Assembly: GCF_025359345.1 (NCBI RefSeq) | Contig: NZ_JANYGQ010000035.1 | Coordinates: 165,202 to 229,201 of the forward strand | Direction: 5' to 3' | Source of the DNA: Mucilaginibacter sp. | Lineage (GTDB): Bacteria > Bacteroidota > Bacteroidia > Sphingobacteriales > Sphingobacteriaceae | Length of the DNA stretch: 64,000 nucleotides | Notes under the pieces: generated by a model | Told to the model about the DNA's origin: nothing | Seen by the model: only the letters and a program-made list of their open reading frames with translations | Database searches by the model: none | Shown: positions 1 to 8,567 of the stretch, in pieces | Numbering within the stretch: the first letter of the stretch is position 1 | Layout of the letters: each line of letters opens with the position of its first letter | Program-made: the position numbers and the translations under genes

Positions 1-1166
1 TGTTTTTCTGTCGATGGCTTGTCGGCAGCTGTGGTGTACCAATTGGTATAGCCGCCGAAGGTTTGTGCAAACAGCAATGATTTATTGTCAGGCAGCCATT
101 TAACCTCGGTTACCCGCTCGGCATTACCACGCTCTATCTTCTTTACGTATTTACCTTCAATGTCGCTTACAAAAAGCTCGCCGCGGCTCACAAATGCCAG
201 TTTTTTACCGTCAACCGATACGTCTACGGCTTCAATTTTGCCCTTTACGTTAAACTCCTGCTGCTTGGTTAGCACATCATTGCGGGATAGCGAGAGGCTT
301 ACTTTCTGGCTTTGCTTCGATGCCACATCGTACACAAAAAGCTGGTAGTCTCTTTCAAAAACCACCTTTTCGCCGTTAGCACTAACCACCGGGTGTTTTA
401 TGGATGATGGAAACTGCGTCAGCGAAGTTTTTTTACCGTTGATGAAAGTGTACAGATTATACTCCCCGTTTCCCTCGTCCGATGCGAAATAGACATTACC
501 TTTCTTGTCTATTGATGTCCAGAAATCTTTGCCTACCCAGTCGGTATATTGCTTGTAAGCCTTGGTTTTGGGATTGTACGATTGTATATCCGGGTTATAG
601 GCGCCCTTGTAATGCTTGCGCGTCGGGAAAATATAGCTTTCCCAGGTGTCGCTAAAAAACAGTTCGCCGGTTTGCGGGTGCTCCACTACCCCGTGTATAT
701 CGTTAAAAAAGTTACCAAAAAGGCGTGTCGGCGTGCCGCCCGTTAGCGCCACTTTATATTCGCTGAACGTATTGTAGCGATTGGAGGTAAAATAAATCGA
801 TTTCGAATCCCAGGTCCACGAATCCACCTCATCCCCTGCGCTGCTAAAAGTAAGCTGCTTAATATCACCACCGGCCAAAGGCATCACATACACATCATAA
901 TTGCCAAACTGGTTTGACGAAAATGCCAGCCATTTGCCATCAGGCGATACACGCGGCATCACCTCCTCGCCCTGCATGGCGGTTATGCGGGCTGCGCTGC
1001 CGTTATTCAAATCGGCCCGCCAAAGGTCGCCTTCATAGCTGAAGATTACGGTTTTTCCATCAGGTGTCAGGGTTGGATACGATGTAAAATAAACATCGGC
1101 ACTTTGCGCATGGACAAAGTTTTGAATGGTTAAAAATGATAAAATGAGCAGGTAGATTTTTTTCAT
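1..1166 (-). CDS. S41 / tricorn-like protease, N-terminal beta-propeller part (cut by window edge)
   Basis: The gene starts with ATG at 1166 and runs off the left edge, so about 388 N-terminal residues are visible and no stop is seen. Residues 1-20 form a signal peptide ending HAQ. The rest is a series of WD40/PD40-like blades with the signatures TLTPDGKTVIFS, RVSPDGKWLAFSS and SIYFTSNRYNTF. Such blades form the N-terminal propellers of Bacteroidota tricorn-like S41 peptidases, periplasmic proteases of about 1,080 residues whose PDZ and catalytic domains would lie outside the window. A TolB-like propeller protein without protease domain is the alternative. The gene is divergent from the small gene at 1355. 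Confidence 0.72.
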   Translation of the reverse strand, partial: MKKIYLLILSFLTIQNFVHAQSADVYFTSYPTLTPDGKTVIFSYEGDLWRADLNNGSAARITAMQGEEVMPRVSPDGKWLAFSSNQFGNYDVYVMPLAGGDIKQLTFSSAGDEVDSWTWDSKSIYFTSNRYNTFSEYKVALTGGTPTRLFGNFFNDIHGVVEHPQTGELFFSDTWESYIFPTRKHYKGAYNPDIQSYNPKTKAYKQYTDWVGKDFWTSIDKKGNVYFASDEGNGEYNLYTFINGKKTSLTQFPSSIKHPVVSANGEKVVFERDYQLFVYDVASKQSQKVSLSLSRNDVLTKQQEFNVKGKIEAVDVSVDGKKLAFVSRGELFVSDIEGKYVKKIERGNAERVTEVKWLPDNKSLLFAQTFGGYTNWYTTAADKPSTEK

Positions 1167-1206
1167 ATGAGATAAATTATGTAAGTCAGGTACAATTTCA
1201 TTAATG

Positions 1207-1230
1207 TAGAGAGACAACACTTTGCGTCTC
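1207..1230. repeat. Short hairpin of REP type
   Basis: GAGAC and GTCTC flank a loop of about ten bases in the 188-bp divergent gap between the protease and the small gene at 1355. It looks like a fragment of a dispersed hairpin and not an operator, but only one copy is visible here. Confidence 0.3.
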
Positions 1231-1320
1231 CGAAATTTTGGTTAAAGTACTATTTTACAGGATTTAAAACAAGATGGGACGTCGTAAACTTATAAAGATA
1301 CCAGAGTAAAAAAAATATTG

Positions 1321-1328
1321 TAAATTTG
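1321..1328 (+). promoter_or_regulatory. -7 box TAAATTTG for the 1355 gene
   Basis: TAAATTTG matches the Bacteroidota -7 consensus TAnnTTTG and lies 26 bp upstream of the ATG at 1355. No convincing -33 TTTG is seen at the usual distance. Confidence 0.4.
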
Positions 1329-1354
1329 ATTACGTTTAAAACAAAAGCGTTTAT

Positions 1355-1576
1355 ATGACCACACTAATCATTGAAATACCGGATGATAAGAAGTCGATAC
1401 TTTCTGAATTAACCACCATTACAAAAAATGCGGGGTTAAAAGTAAGTATTGATAATGATGACGATGGCCTGAGTGAAGCTGAATTCAAATCATTGCAGGA
1501 CGCGTGTAATGAAGCCGTTTTGATAAAAAAAGGTCTTTCAAAAGGCATTTTACCCTCCGAATTGTGGAATAACTAA
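1355..1576 (+). CDS. Small acidic protein of unknown function, 73 aa
   Basis: I do not recognise the family. The N-terminus (TTLIIEIPDDKKSIL) looks like a short strand followed by helices, with an acidic stretch DNDDDG near residue 36 and a helical C-terminal half. This size and shape is common among antitoxin-like small proteins of Bacteroidota. No toxin-like gene follows on the same strand; the next gene is convergent. A matching -7 box upstream supports expression. Antitoxin function is therefore only a guess. Confidence 0.6.
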   Translation: MTTLIIEIPDDKKSILSELTTITKNAGLKVSIDNDDDGLSEAEFKSLQDACNEAVLIKKGLSKGILPSELWNN

Positions 1577-1616
1577 AAACCTTATCTCAGTGCCTTCACT
1601 AAGGATTTTTCAACTT

Positions 1617-2054
1617 TTACTCGACAGATTGGCTATCTAAAGTGATTAGCTCTATGCTGCTTTCGCCCTCTGAAAACTGCAAGTGTAAGTTAAACCCATC
1701 ACAAAAATATTTATCCCATTGAGGTGTAATGCCATATAAAAAACTAAAATCACCGCCGCCAGATGTGTTAGGAAATCCTAAAATTTGTCTTGTTTCAAAC
1801 CTCGAAAAGGTAAAACTCAAATCAAATGGCAACTTATCGGAGAATTGATTTACTTCAGGTTCTTTCCCAGAATAAAAATGAATTGCTTTGATATCGTAAG
1901 TTTCAGTTAAAATCAAATCTATTCCCAATAGTGGATTGAATAACATGTATACGTCAATTCCTTTTTCCAATAAACTAGCTTCAAAATATCGAGAATAAGA
2001 GGAACTATCCTTTATCTCAGAAATATTTTCACCGATCCAATTTAATATCTCCAT
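1617..2054 (-). CDS. Hypothetical protein, possible immunity-type protein, 145 aa
   Basis: This is an acidic soluble protein without signal peptide or membrane segment. It has a central segment of the type KLPFDLSFTFSRFETRQILG followed by P, SGGG and PQWDKY, then FNLHLQFSEGES. I associate this pattern with small standalone proteins that often sit beside polymorphic toxin loci as immunity proteins, but I cannot name a Pfam family. No toxin gene is adjacent. It is convergent with the 1355 gene, with about 40 bp between the stops. Confidence 0.6.
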   Translation of the reverse strand: MEILNWIGENISEIKDSSSYSRYFEASLLEKGIDVYMLFNPLLGIDLILTETYDIKAIHFYSGKEPEVNQFSDKLPFDLSFTFSRFETRQILGFPNTSGGGDFSFLYGITPQWDKYFCDGFNLHLQFSEGESSIELITLDSQSVE

Positions 2055-2142
2055 AGTATTGTGTTAGAGCCTCGTTTACCGCGTTCGTTCCTCGCACAAT
2101 AACAAATTTCAAAGCGATAGGCCTGTGCAAAACGAATGAGCA

Positions 2143-2889
2143 TTACCTCACCGCCTTCACCACAATATAAGGCGACAACGCCTTACTCTCCACAGGTATA
2201 ATCTTCGTAAACACCTTCCCGGCAACCCAAATCGCTTTTACCAGCGCCTTTGTCAAACCGGTCCGTTCTGATTTATTTTCCAGCCATACGGTAAAACGGC
2301 CATGGTAATAGGCTTCAATATCTTTTAAACCCAGCTGTTTACAACTATCGGTAAGCAACTGCAAATCCATGCTGTTAATGTTGTGTTTATCGTAATTTTC
2401 CTTGTCAAAATTACGCTGCACCCAGCCATTTACGCTTTTAAAGTTTGGCAGGGTAATAAACAGCACGCCGCCAGGTTTCAAAAACTGCAGGTGGGTTTCA
2501 ATAATGGCTTTGGTATCTTTAAAATGCTCGATCAACCCAAACGAGAGCACCATATCATACAACTTTTCAGGCTTGTAATTAAACAGGTCGGCTTCAATGA
2601 TATTGATATCACCTTGTTTTAACCCGTTCTTTTCAAGCAATTGATTTATTAGGTCCTGGTGAATATAATAGTCAAACAGGGTAGTATCCAGGTGTTCGTA
2701 TTTTTTCAGGTAGGTGGCATAATAACCAGGGAAACCGCCAAGCTCAATGGCGTTTTTTACATTTTTTTCGGCTATAAGCTTTGCCAGTATGTTGCCGAAA
2801 ACATAGTTAGGTTTTATAAAAAATATCAGCCCTTTTCTCGATTCCCAAAAGGATTTCCAAAATGAGCGGTCGGTTAAATTTTGTTCCAT
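2143..2889 (-). CDS. Class I SAM-dependent methyltransferase
   Basis: A 248-residue soluble protein. A Rossmann-type SAM-binding domain starts near residue 45 with AIELGGFPGYYATYL (motif I), followed by an acidic motif II region (DTTLFDYY), ADLFNY, MVLSFGLIEHF and LKPGGVLFITLPN. These are typical motifs of UbiE/COQ5-like and glycan-associated methyltransferases. The substrate is unknown. It lies next to an acetyltransferase and glycosyltransferases, which suggests a role in modifying a surface polysaccharide or its precursor. The C-terminal 60 residues are less typical and may bind the substrate. Confidence 0.8.
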   Translation of the reverse strand: MEQNLTDRSFWKSFWESRKGLIFFIKPNYVFGNILAKLIAEKNVKNAIELGGFPGYYATYLKKYEHLDTTLFDYYIHQDLINQLLEKNGLKQGDINIIEADLFNYKPEKLYDMVLSFGLIEHFKDTKAIIETHLQFLKPGGVLFITLPNFKSVNGWVQRNFDKENYDKHNINSMDLQLLTDSCKQLGLKDIEAYYHGRFTVWLENKSERTGLTKALVKAIWVAGKVFTKIIPVESKALSPYIVVKAVR

Positions 2890-2925
2890 TAAAACGTTAG
2901 TTCGTTATATTTTTAGTCTCCCAAC

Positions 2926-3019
2926 CGTCATGCCGAACTTGTTTCGGCACCTCACAGGACAGGTCGCTGACATGCTGGTCACTTTGCAAATGGGGTGCTG
3001 AAACAAGTTCAGCATGACG
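2926..3019. repeat. REP/MITE-like palindromic element, 94 bp
   Basis: The arms begin CGTCATGCCGAACTTG and end CAAGTTCAGCATGACG, near-perfect inverted copies of about 26 bp, enclosing a GC-rich centre of about 40 bp. The element sits in the 145-bp gap between two minus-strand genes. It has no coding capacity. Its form is that of dispersed intergenic hairpins in Sphingobacteriaceae genomes. Confidence 0.75.
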
Positions 3020-3034
3020 TGTCTTTATTTTTAT

Positions 3035-3541
3035 TTATCCTTTCTTCTCCAATACCCGCGCCGGGTTTCCTACCACCACGCAATCAGCCGGTACATCTTT
3101 TATTACAACCGACCCCGCTCCTATTATCACATTATCCCCGATAGAAATATCCCCAATAATACAAACATTGGCCCCAATATCTACATTATTCCCTATCCGC
3201 GGACAAGCGCTAAACGTGCCGTCGGCTAGTTTTTTGTGGCCGATGGTAGTGCTGTTACGCAATACGCAATTATTACCGATGATGGTGCCTTTGTTAACTA
3301 CCAATGCCTGCCCGTGGTAAAGGGATAATCCCTTTCCGACTGTTGTTTTACGCGGCAATTCAATACCCAGCACCCACTCCACCCAAAAACGGTAAAGCAT
3401 AAAGTACGGGTAAAATATAATTTTGGTGACCAGGTAACGGTTAAAAACCATCATCAGCCTGAAAGAAAATAAAACCGATTGTGCTTTAAAATTCTGCCGG
3501 TTGGCGCTCCAATCCTGGAATAAATAAGCAAAAAAGTTCAT
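3035..3541 (-). CDS. Hexapeptide-repeat acetyltransferase (serine acetyltransferase / WcaB-like)
   Basis: A 168-residue protein. A hydrophobic/aromatic N-terminal half is followed by left-handed beta-helix repeats from about residue 80: GTIIGNNCVLRNSTTIG, PRIGNNVDIGANVCIIG, DISIGDNVIIGAGSVV. It closes with the family ending VPADCVVVGNPARVL. Such enzymes transfer acetyl from acetyl-CoA to serine or to sugars. The setting, beside two glycosyltransferases and a methyltransferase, favours sugar O-acetylation in polysaccharide synthesis over cysteine synthesis. It is divergent from the GT4 gene at 3695. Confidence 0.8.
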   Translation of the reverse strand: MNFFAYLFQDWSANRQNFKAQSVLFSFRLMMVFNRYLVTKIIFYPYFMLYRFWVEWVLGIELPRKTTVGKGLSLYHGQALVVNKGTIIGNNCVLRNSTTIGHKKLADGTFSACPRIGNNVDIGANVCIIGDISIGDNVIIGAGSVVIKDVPADCVVVGNPARVLEKKG

Positions 3542-3592
3542 TTTATAGTTTTCAGATTGTTGATAACAATGCTAATAATAACCCCTGTTCGT

Positions 3593-3619
3593 CAAATCCT
3601 CTTGTTTGTAGAGGATTTG
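3593..3619. other. 9-bp perfect hairpin in divergent gap
   Basis: CAAATCCTC and GAGGATTTG are perfect inverted copies around a 9-base loop, halfway between the divergent acetyltransferase and GT4 starts. It may be a REP fragment or an operator. It has no T tract, so it does not look like a terminator. Confidence 0.4.
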
Positions 3620-3694
3620 GTGAGGCCTTAACGCCCAAAAGTAAAGTTTTCATTTTAGAATTGTTATAATTGCTGCGATAATTAGCGCCACTGA

Positions 3695-4954
3695 ATGAAG
3701 GTAACCTTAATAAACACATCTGATGCCGGCGGTGGTGCACCAGCTGCCTGCATGCGCCTGCTAAAAGCGCTGGAATTACAGCAGGTTGATGCCATGATGC
3801 AGGTGCAGGAAAAAAAGACCGCCGAACCACTGGTTGAAAGCATCGCCAATGATTTTTGGAGCCGGTTAAAGGCAAAATTCAATTTCTTATATGAACGCCT
3901 GCCTTTCATTTGGTTTAAGGCAAAAGATAAATCGGTACGGTTTGCGTTTTCGGTAGCAGATGCGGGTATGGATATTACCAACCAGCCCGATATTCTAAGC
4001 GCCGACATATTGCACCTGCACTGGACAAACAGCGGTTTCCTCTCCGTTAACAATTTGAAACAACTGTTCTTAACCGGCAAACCCGTGTTATGGACGCTGC
4101 ACGATATGTGGGCTTTTACCGGCGGCTGTCACTACTCCGGCGAATGCGATCACTTTAAACATGAGTGCGGTAATTGCTGGATGCTGCGTAAACCGCATAG
4201 CGAAGACTTATCTTACCGTGGATTTTTTCGTAAAAAATATATGCTTAAGGCCGCTAAAAATGTTGTGTTTGTAACCTGCAGCCATTGGCTGGCGGATGTT
4301 GCGCGCACCAGCGCATTATTAAAAGGCTTCCGCATTGAAACCATACCCAACCCAATTGATACCGAAATATTTTCACCAAAAGATAACGATGCAACTAGGG
4401 CAAAGTTAAATATCGGGCAAAACTCAAAAGTGATACTCTTTGGTGCGGCCAATATAATGGACCGGCGCAAAGGCATTAACTACCTGGTTGAAGCGCTAAG
4501 CATCCTAAAAAATAATTACGCCGGCGAAGTTGAGATTGTGATATTTGGCAAGAACAAAGAGTTTGACACCGGTACGCTGCCATTTAAAGTGCACGAAGTC
4601 GGGATAGTCACCTCACAAACCGAGCTGGCAGCGCTTTACAGCCTTGCTGACGTATTTGTTTCGCCCGCCCTGGAAGATAACCTGCCCAATACCGTAATGG
4701 AAGCCCTGGCCTGCGCAACGCCTGTGGTGGCCTTTAATACCGGGGGCATACCCGACATGGTCGACCATTTTAACAACGGCTACCTTGCTGAATATAAATC
4801 GGCCGACGATTTTGCTACCGGCATAAGGTTTGTTTTAAATGCAGGCAAAACCGGCAAACTTGCAGCCAACGCCCGCAAAAAGGTGCTGGACAATTTCAGC
4901 AACGAGAAGGTAGCCCAGCAATACATGGCCGTTTATCAATCGATATTAAAATAA
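3695..4954 (+). CDS. Glycosyltransferase family 4
   Basis: A GT-B fold transferase of 419 residues, cytoplasmic. The N-terminus has MKVTLINTSDAGGGAPAACM, where the glycine-rich loop is typical of the acceptor domain. The C-terminal domain carries GAANIMDRRKGINYLVEA, then VSPALEDNLPNTVMEALACA and PVVAFNTGGIPD, the EX7E-type donor-binding region of GT4 enzymes. The central cysteine and histidine cluster around residues 145-165 (GGCHYSGECDHFKHECGNC) resembles a Zn-binding insert seen in some Bacteroidota GT4s. Its TAA stop overlaps the ATG of the next gene by one base (TAATG), so the two are translationally coupled. Confidence 0.88.
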   Translation: MKVTLINTSDAGGGAPAACMRLLKALELQQVDAMMQVQEKKTAEPLVESIANDFWSRLKAKFNFLYERLPFIWFKAKDKSVRFAFSVADAGMDITNQPDILSADILHLHWTNSGFLSVNNLKQLFLTGKPVLWTLHDMWAFTGGCHYSGECDHFKHECGNCWMLRKPHSEDLSYRGFFRKKYMLKAAKNVVFVTCSHWLADVARTSALLKGFRIETIPNPIDTEIFSPKDNDATRAKLNIGQNSKVILFGAANIMDRRKGINYLVEALSILKNNYAGEVEIVIFGKNKEFDTGTLPFKVHEVGIVTSQTELAALYSLADVFVSPALEDNLPNTVMEALACATPVVAFNTGGIPDMVDHFNNGYLAEYKSADDFATGIRFVLNAGKTGKLAANARKKVLDNFSNEKVAQQYMAVYQSILK

Positions 4955-5709
4955 TGCCGTTCAATCCCACCCTTTCGGTCATTACCATAGTTTACAACAA
5001 CGTAAGGGATATCGAGCGCACTATGCTTTCGGTGATAAACCAAACTTACCTTAACATCGAATATATAATTGTCGACGGAAAATCAACGGATGGCACTTTG
5101 CAAATTATTGAGCGCTACAAAACCCGCATAGCAAAACTGATTAGCGAAAACGATGAGGGTATTTATGACGCCATGAATAAAGGCCTTGCCGCAGCCTCCG
5201 GCGATTACGTGATATTCATGAACTCGGGCGACGAATTTTATAAAGCCAATACAGTAGAGCAAGTGTTTGAAACCGCGCCCGATGCCGATATCTATTACGG
5301 CGAAACGGAAATGATAAACGATGCCGGCGAAAGCCTGGGCCAGCGCCGTCACAAAGCGCCCACCCAGTTTACCTGGCGCGATTTTAAATTCGGCATGAGC
5401 ATCAGTCACCAGGCCATCTACATCCGCCGCTCGTTAACTGAACCGTATAACCGCAAATACCAGCTCAGCGCCGACATCGACTGGATTATCCGCGCCGCAA
5501 AAAAAGCAAAAACCATAGTAAACGCAAACCGTTACGTGGCCAAATACCTGGTCGGCGGTATGTCAAAAGCTAAACATCGCCAAAGCCTGCAGGAGAGGTT
5601 TGCGATAATGAAGGAATATTATGGGTTAATACCAACCGTTTTAAACCACGTAGTGATTGCGTTTAATTTAGGATGGTATTGGCTGAGGAATAGAAGGACT
5701 AATGACTGA
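4954..5709 (+). CDS. Glycosyltransferase family 2 (colanic-acid WcaE/WcaA-like)
   Basis: A GT-A fold inverting transferase of 251 residues. It opens PTLSVITIVYNNVRDIERT, with YIIVDGKSTDGT and ISENDEGIYDAMNKGL. The metal-binding region is unusual in reading MNSGDE in place of a classical DXD. GMSISHQAIYIRR and LSADIDWIIR follow, as in family 2 enzymes that use UDP or GDP sugars. It overlaps the GT4 gene by one base and probably acts in the same repeat-unit pathway. It is followed by about 145 bp containing a terminator for the opposite strand. Confidence 0.87.
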   Translation: MPFNPTLSVITIVYNNVRDIERTMLSVINQTYLNIEYIIVDGKSTDGTLQIIERYKTRIAKLISENDEGIYDAMNKGLAAASGDYVIFMNSGDEFYKANTVEQVFETAPDADIYYGETEMINDAGESLGQRRHKAPTQFTWRDFKFGMSISHQAIYIRRSLTEPYNRKYQLSADIDWIIRAAKKAKTIVNANRYVAKYLVGGMSKAKHRQSLQERFAIMKEYYGLIPTVLNHVVIAFNLGWYWLRNRRTND

Positions 5710-5797
5710 CCCTGATTCATTTGATTAAAGGATTTTCTGCTCCTTAAACGCGCCATGCATCATGCCCATCCGTAAATCCCAAAAATCACTGTTCAGA

Positions 5798-5833
5798 CAA
5801 AAAAATAGCGATGAGCACCAACCCATCGCTATC
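5798..5833 (-). terminator. Rho-independent terminator of the yfhO-like gene
   Basis: TAGCGATG at 5806 and CATCGCTA ending at 5831 form an 8-bp stem. On the minus strand it is followed by a run of seven T (A tract at 5798-5805). It lies 20 bp after the stop at 5854. Confidence 0.75.
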
Positions 5834-5853
5834 CCTATCTAAAAATATTTAAA

Positions 5854-8415
5854 TTACTTTTTACCACCCGATTTCTTCGCCACCGGCTCAGCTTTCTTAG
5901 CTTCCGGTTTCTTTGGCTCTGGATCGGCGGCAGTAGCTTCCTCTTTCATTTTGCGTACGCCAACAAAACCGGCGCCGCCTAAAGCAAGCAGCAGCAATAT
6001 CGAGCCAGCCAGCGAAATCTTTTCGCCGGTGTAGTATGATGCCGGGTGGAACACAAATTCAATTTTATGATTACCTACCGGTATCTGTGCCGCACGCAGC
6101 ACATAGTCAGCACGGAAATATGGTTTTTCAACGCCATCAATTAGCATTGTCCAGCCTTTTTCGTAGTAAATTTCAGAGAATACAGCCAGTTGATTGCTTG
6201 TTGAACCGCTTTCATAAATCATATGGTCAGGATTGTAGCTCACCAATTTGATAGTACCGGCAGTATCAAGCCCCAGTGCTTGTTTTTCATCAATCAGCTT
6301 CTTGTACCGCTGGTCAACAATGGCTTCATCCTTCGGTGCAAAAGCACTGATCGCGGTCATCTCCTCATCGGCGTTTTTCGCATACTTAAGGCTTTTTACA
6401 AACCATGCGTGGCCGCATGCAGTTGGGTTTGCAAACATCTTAACGTTGCGCGATGTGTCTGTCGTAATAATATACTTGGCGTTCAGCATATCCAGCACGT
6501 CCTGGTTTGGAGGGCTTTGCGACAGGTGACTATCAATAAGCTCATCATAACGTTTTAAACGCGCTGCCGAATAACCGCTTACTGATTTATGGAAAAACCC
6601 ATTAAACTGGTCGAACTTGACGTTGGCAGTCGCATCATACACCCTGAAATCAGGGTCAGTGTCGCGCATAATAAAATTGTCAACTTCGCGTGGTTTTACC
6701 TGGTTGTCCAGTTTATCGGCAAAATTGGCATCTTTTAAATAACGTTTACTAACCTGCCATACATCGCCTACAGTTAACACAAGCAACAGAACCGAAAATA
6801 CCAGCGTATTTTTTATCCTTTCCTTAATAAATGCCCATAAAAGGCCAAATGTCAGTACCACAAATATCAACGACCTGATGGCATCATTGCGCTCCAGCGA
6901 TTCCCTGTCGCTAACAATGGCTTTTGCCACGCTGTTTGCCAGGGCACTGTCGCCCTTAAGCGCCTGGGTAAGGTATGTTATCCCTGTTTGGTAATCGGCC
7001 CCTTTAAAGCTCAGGAAAATGCCCGGCATTACAATCAGTATAAACAGGAGGCCGCCTGTAATGTAAAACGCCAGTTTAAGCTTTTTAAATATGATAGCCT
7101 TATCGTCAGTGTCAACGATTTGCTGCACCGCTAAAAATGCCAGCACCGGGAAACAAAGACTGGTAACCGCAATTATCGATTCAACCGTACGGAATTTGTT
7201 ATAAAGCGGGAAGTATTTAAAGAAAATATCTGATACGACAGGAAAGTTACTGCCGAATGATAGCAGCATGGTTAATACCACAGTAGCCAGCAGCCACCAT
7301 TTAAGCCTGCTTTTAACCACCAGCAAACCAAATAAAAACAGGAAGCATATTACGGCGCCAAAATAAAATGGCCCCGATGTGCCGGGTTTATTGCCCCAAT
7401 ACAGGGTAAGCCCCGGGAAACTTTCAACAACTTGCTGGGCAGTAAGAACAGCCCGCTGCTCGTCGGCTCCTTTAGCCAAAAACACCTTAGCTGTTTCTGA
7501 ATTTTGATCGAGTGTTTCGGGCCCCGAGCCAAAGCTAAAGGCGTTCGGCACCAAAAAGGTAAAACACTCGGCAACACCCTGGCTGTACTGATAGGCATAA
7601 TCTTTTGAAAGGCCGTCGCTTGGTTCCTTTGTGTTTTGTTTTAAGTTCGATTGCCCACGGTAACTATCTTTAGCGTACTCGGCAGTACTCCATAGTAACG
7701 AAGCATTTATAGCGAGAGCAAGCAGCGCAGCACCCGCCAGGTAACCCAGCGACTTAAGGAATGGTTTTGTATTTTTTGCCTTCAGCGCATGGTACAACTC
7801 AATACCAAGGAATATCAGCAACGCCAGCATCAGGTAATAAGTCATCTGGATGTGGTTGGCCCTTATTTCCATCGCCAAAAAAAGCGCTGTTAAGGCACCA
7901 CCGGTAAAATATTTGCCCCTCAGGGTAAGTATTATGCTGCCTATTAAAGGCGCGAAAAAAGCGATTGCAAAAACCTGGTTTGAATGCCCCGCTACCAGCA
8001 GGATAATATTATACGACGAAAACGTAAACGCCAGGGCCCCGGCTGCCGCCAGCCACGGCTTTACCTTTAAAACGCTTAGTAAAAAATAAACGCCGAAGAG
8101 CAGCAACAAAACTGTATCAACCGGATTGGGGAAAACTGCTTTTAAGGCCGATACAACATGCGTGGTAATATTATCGGGGTAGGGCGCCCATATCTGGAAC
8201 GTTGGCATACCGCCGAATATCTGGTTGGTCCACAAAATGGTGACACCTTTTTCCCTGTAGTCGTTTATCTCTTTTTGGGTCGACTGGGCGCCGGTAACAT
8301 CCGACTGTCCTAACACTTTACCCTGGAATGCCGGGGCAAAGTAAATAATGCATATCACAAAGAAAATTACACCTATCAAAAAGTGAATGCCATTTCGCTT
8401 AAACCAATTGTTCAT
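5854..8415 (-). CDS. YfhO-family polytopic membrane protein
   Basis: An 853-residue protein with many hydrophobic segments: the first at about residues 12-30 (FLIGVIFFVICIIYF), dense membrane helices up to about residue 580, then a large soluble region and a last helix near residue 795-815. The layout is that of YfhO proteins, GT-C-like proteins linked in Firmicutes to lipid or teichoic acid glycosylation. The extracytoplasmic part holds FNGFFHKSVSGYSAARLKRY and NAKYIITTD, typical of the Bacteroidota branch. The tail is rich in Lys, Ala and Pro and ends KKSGGKK. It lies downstream of lptC and could act on envelope lipids; the substrate is unknown. Confidence 0.82.
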   Translation of the reverse strand: MNNWFKRNGIHFLIGVIFFVICIIYFAPAFQGKVLGQSDVTGAQSTQKEINDYREKGVTILWTNQIFGGMPTFQIWAPYPDNITTHVVSALKAVFPNPVDTVLLLLFGVYFLLSVLKVKPWLAAAGALAFTFSSYNIILLVAGHSNQVFAIAFFAPLIGSIILTLRGKYFTGGALTALFLAMEIRANHIQMTYYLMLALLIFLGIELYHALKAKNTKPFLKSLGYLAGAALLALAINASLLWSTAEYAKDSYRGQSNLKQNTKEPSDGLSKDYAYQYSQGVAECFTFLVPNAFSFGSGPETLDQNSETAKVFLAKGADEQRAVLTAQQVVESFPGLTLYWGNKPGTSGPFYFGAVICFLFLFGLLVVKSRLKWWLLATVVLTMLLSFGSNFPVVSDIFFKYFPLYNKFRTVESIIAVTSLCFPVLAFLAVQQIVDTDDKAIIFKKLKLAFYITGGLLFILIVMPGIFLSFKGADYQTGITYLTQALKGDSALANSVAKAIVSDRESLERNDAIRSLIFVVLTFGLLWAFIKERIKNTLVFSVLLLVLTVGDVWQVSKRYLKDANFADKLDNQVKPREVDNFIMRDTDPDFRVYDATANVKFDQFNGFFHKSVSGYSAARLKRYDELIDSHLSQSPPNQDVLDMLNAKYIITTDTSRNVKMFANPTACGHAWFVKSLKYAKNADEEMTAISAFAPKDEAIVDQRYKKLIDEKQALGLDTAGTIKLVSYNPDHMIYESGSTSNQLAVFSEIYYEKGWTMLIDGVEKPYFRADYVLRAAQIPVGNHKIEFVFHPASYYTGEKISLAGSILLLLALGGAGFVGVRKMKEEATAADPEPKKPEAKKAEPVAKKSGGKK

Positions 8416-8449
8416 CTAAGTTTTTTAAAAAAGAGCTAATATTAATTCC

Positions 8450-8457
8450 TCAAAAAT
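8450..8457 (-). promoter_or_regulatory. -7 box TATTTTTG for the yfhO-like gene
   Basis: On the minus strand TATTTTTG fits TAnnTTTG and lies 35 bp before the ATG at 8415. It suggests the gene has its own promoter apart from lptC. Confidence 0.4.
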
Positions 8458-8532
8458 AGAAATTAGTATGAGAAAGTGAATTATATGTTTGATTGATTTA
8501 TCGGGGTCGTAAATTCCGGAATTCTGTATCCA

Positions 8533-8567
8533 AAAAATCGGGCATCGAACGTCCTAAGTCCGACATC
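8533..8567. repeat. Degenerate heptamer array (consensus near CGACATC)
   Basis: Five 7-bp units: AAAAATC, GGGCATC, GAACGTC, CTAAGTC, CGACATC. Only the final TC is fixed. The array ends on the stop codon of lptC (8566-8568). Confidence 0.6.

Noticed and set aside
1355..1576. Type II toxin-antitoxin pair
   Set aside because: The small protein could be an antitoxin by size, but no toxin-like gene lies next to it on the same strand.
3552..3875. Minus-strand frame overlapping the GT4 start
   Set aside because: It reads across the intergenic hairpin and the GT4 coding strand with no recognisable domain.
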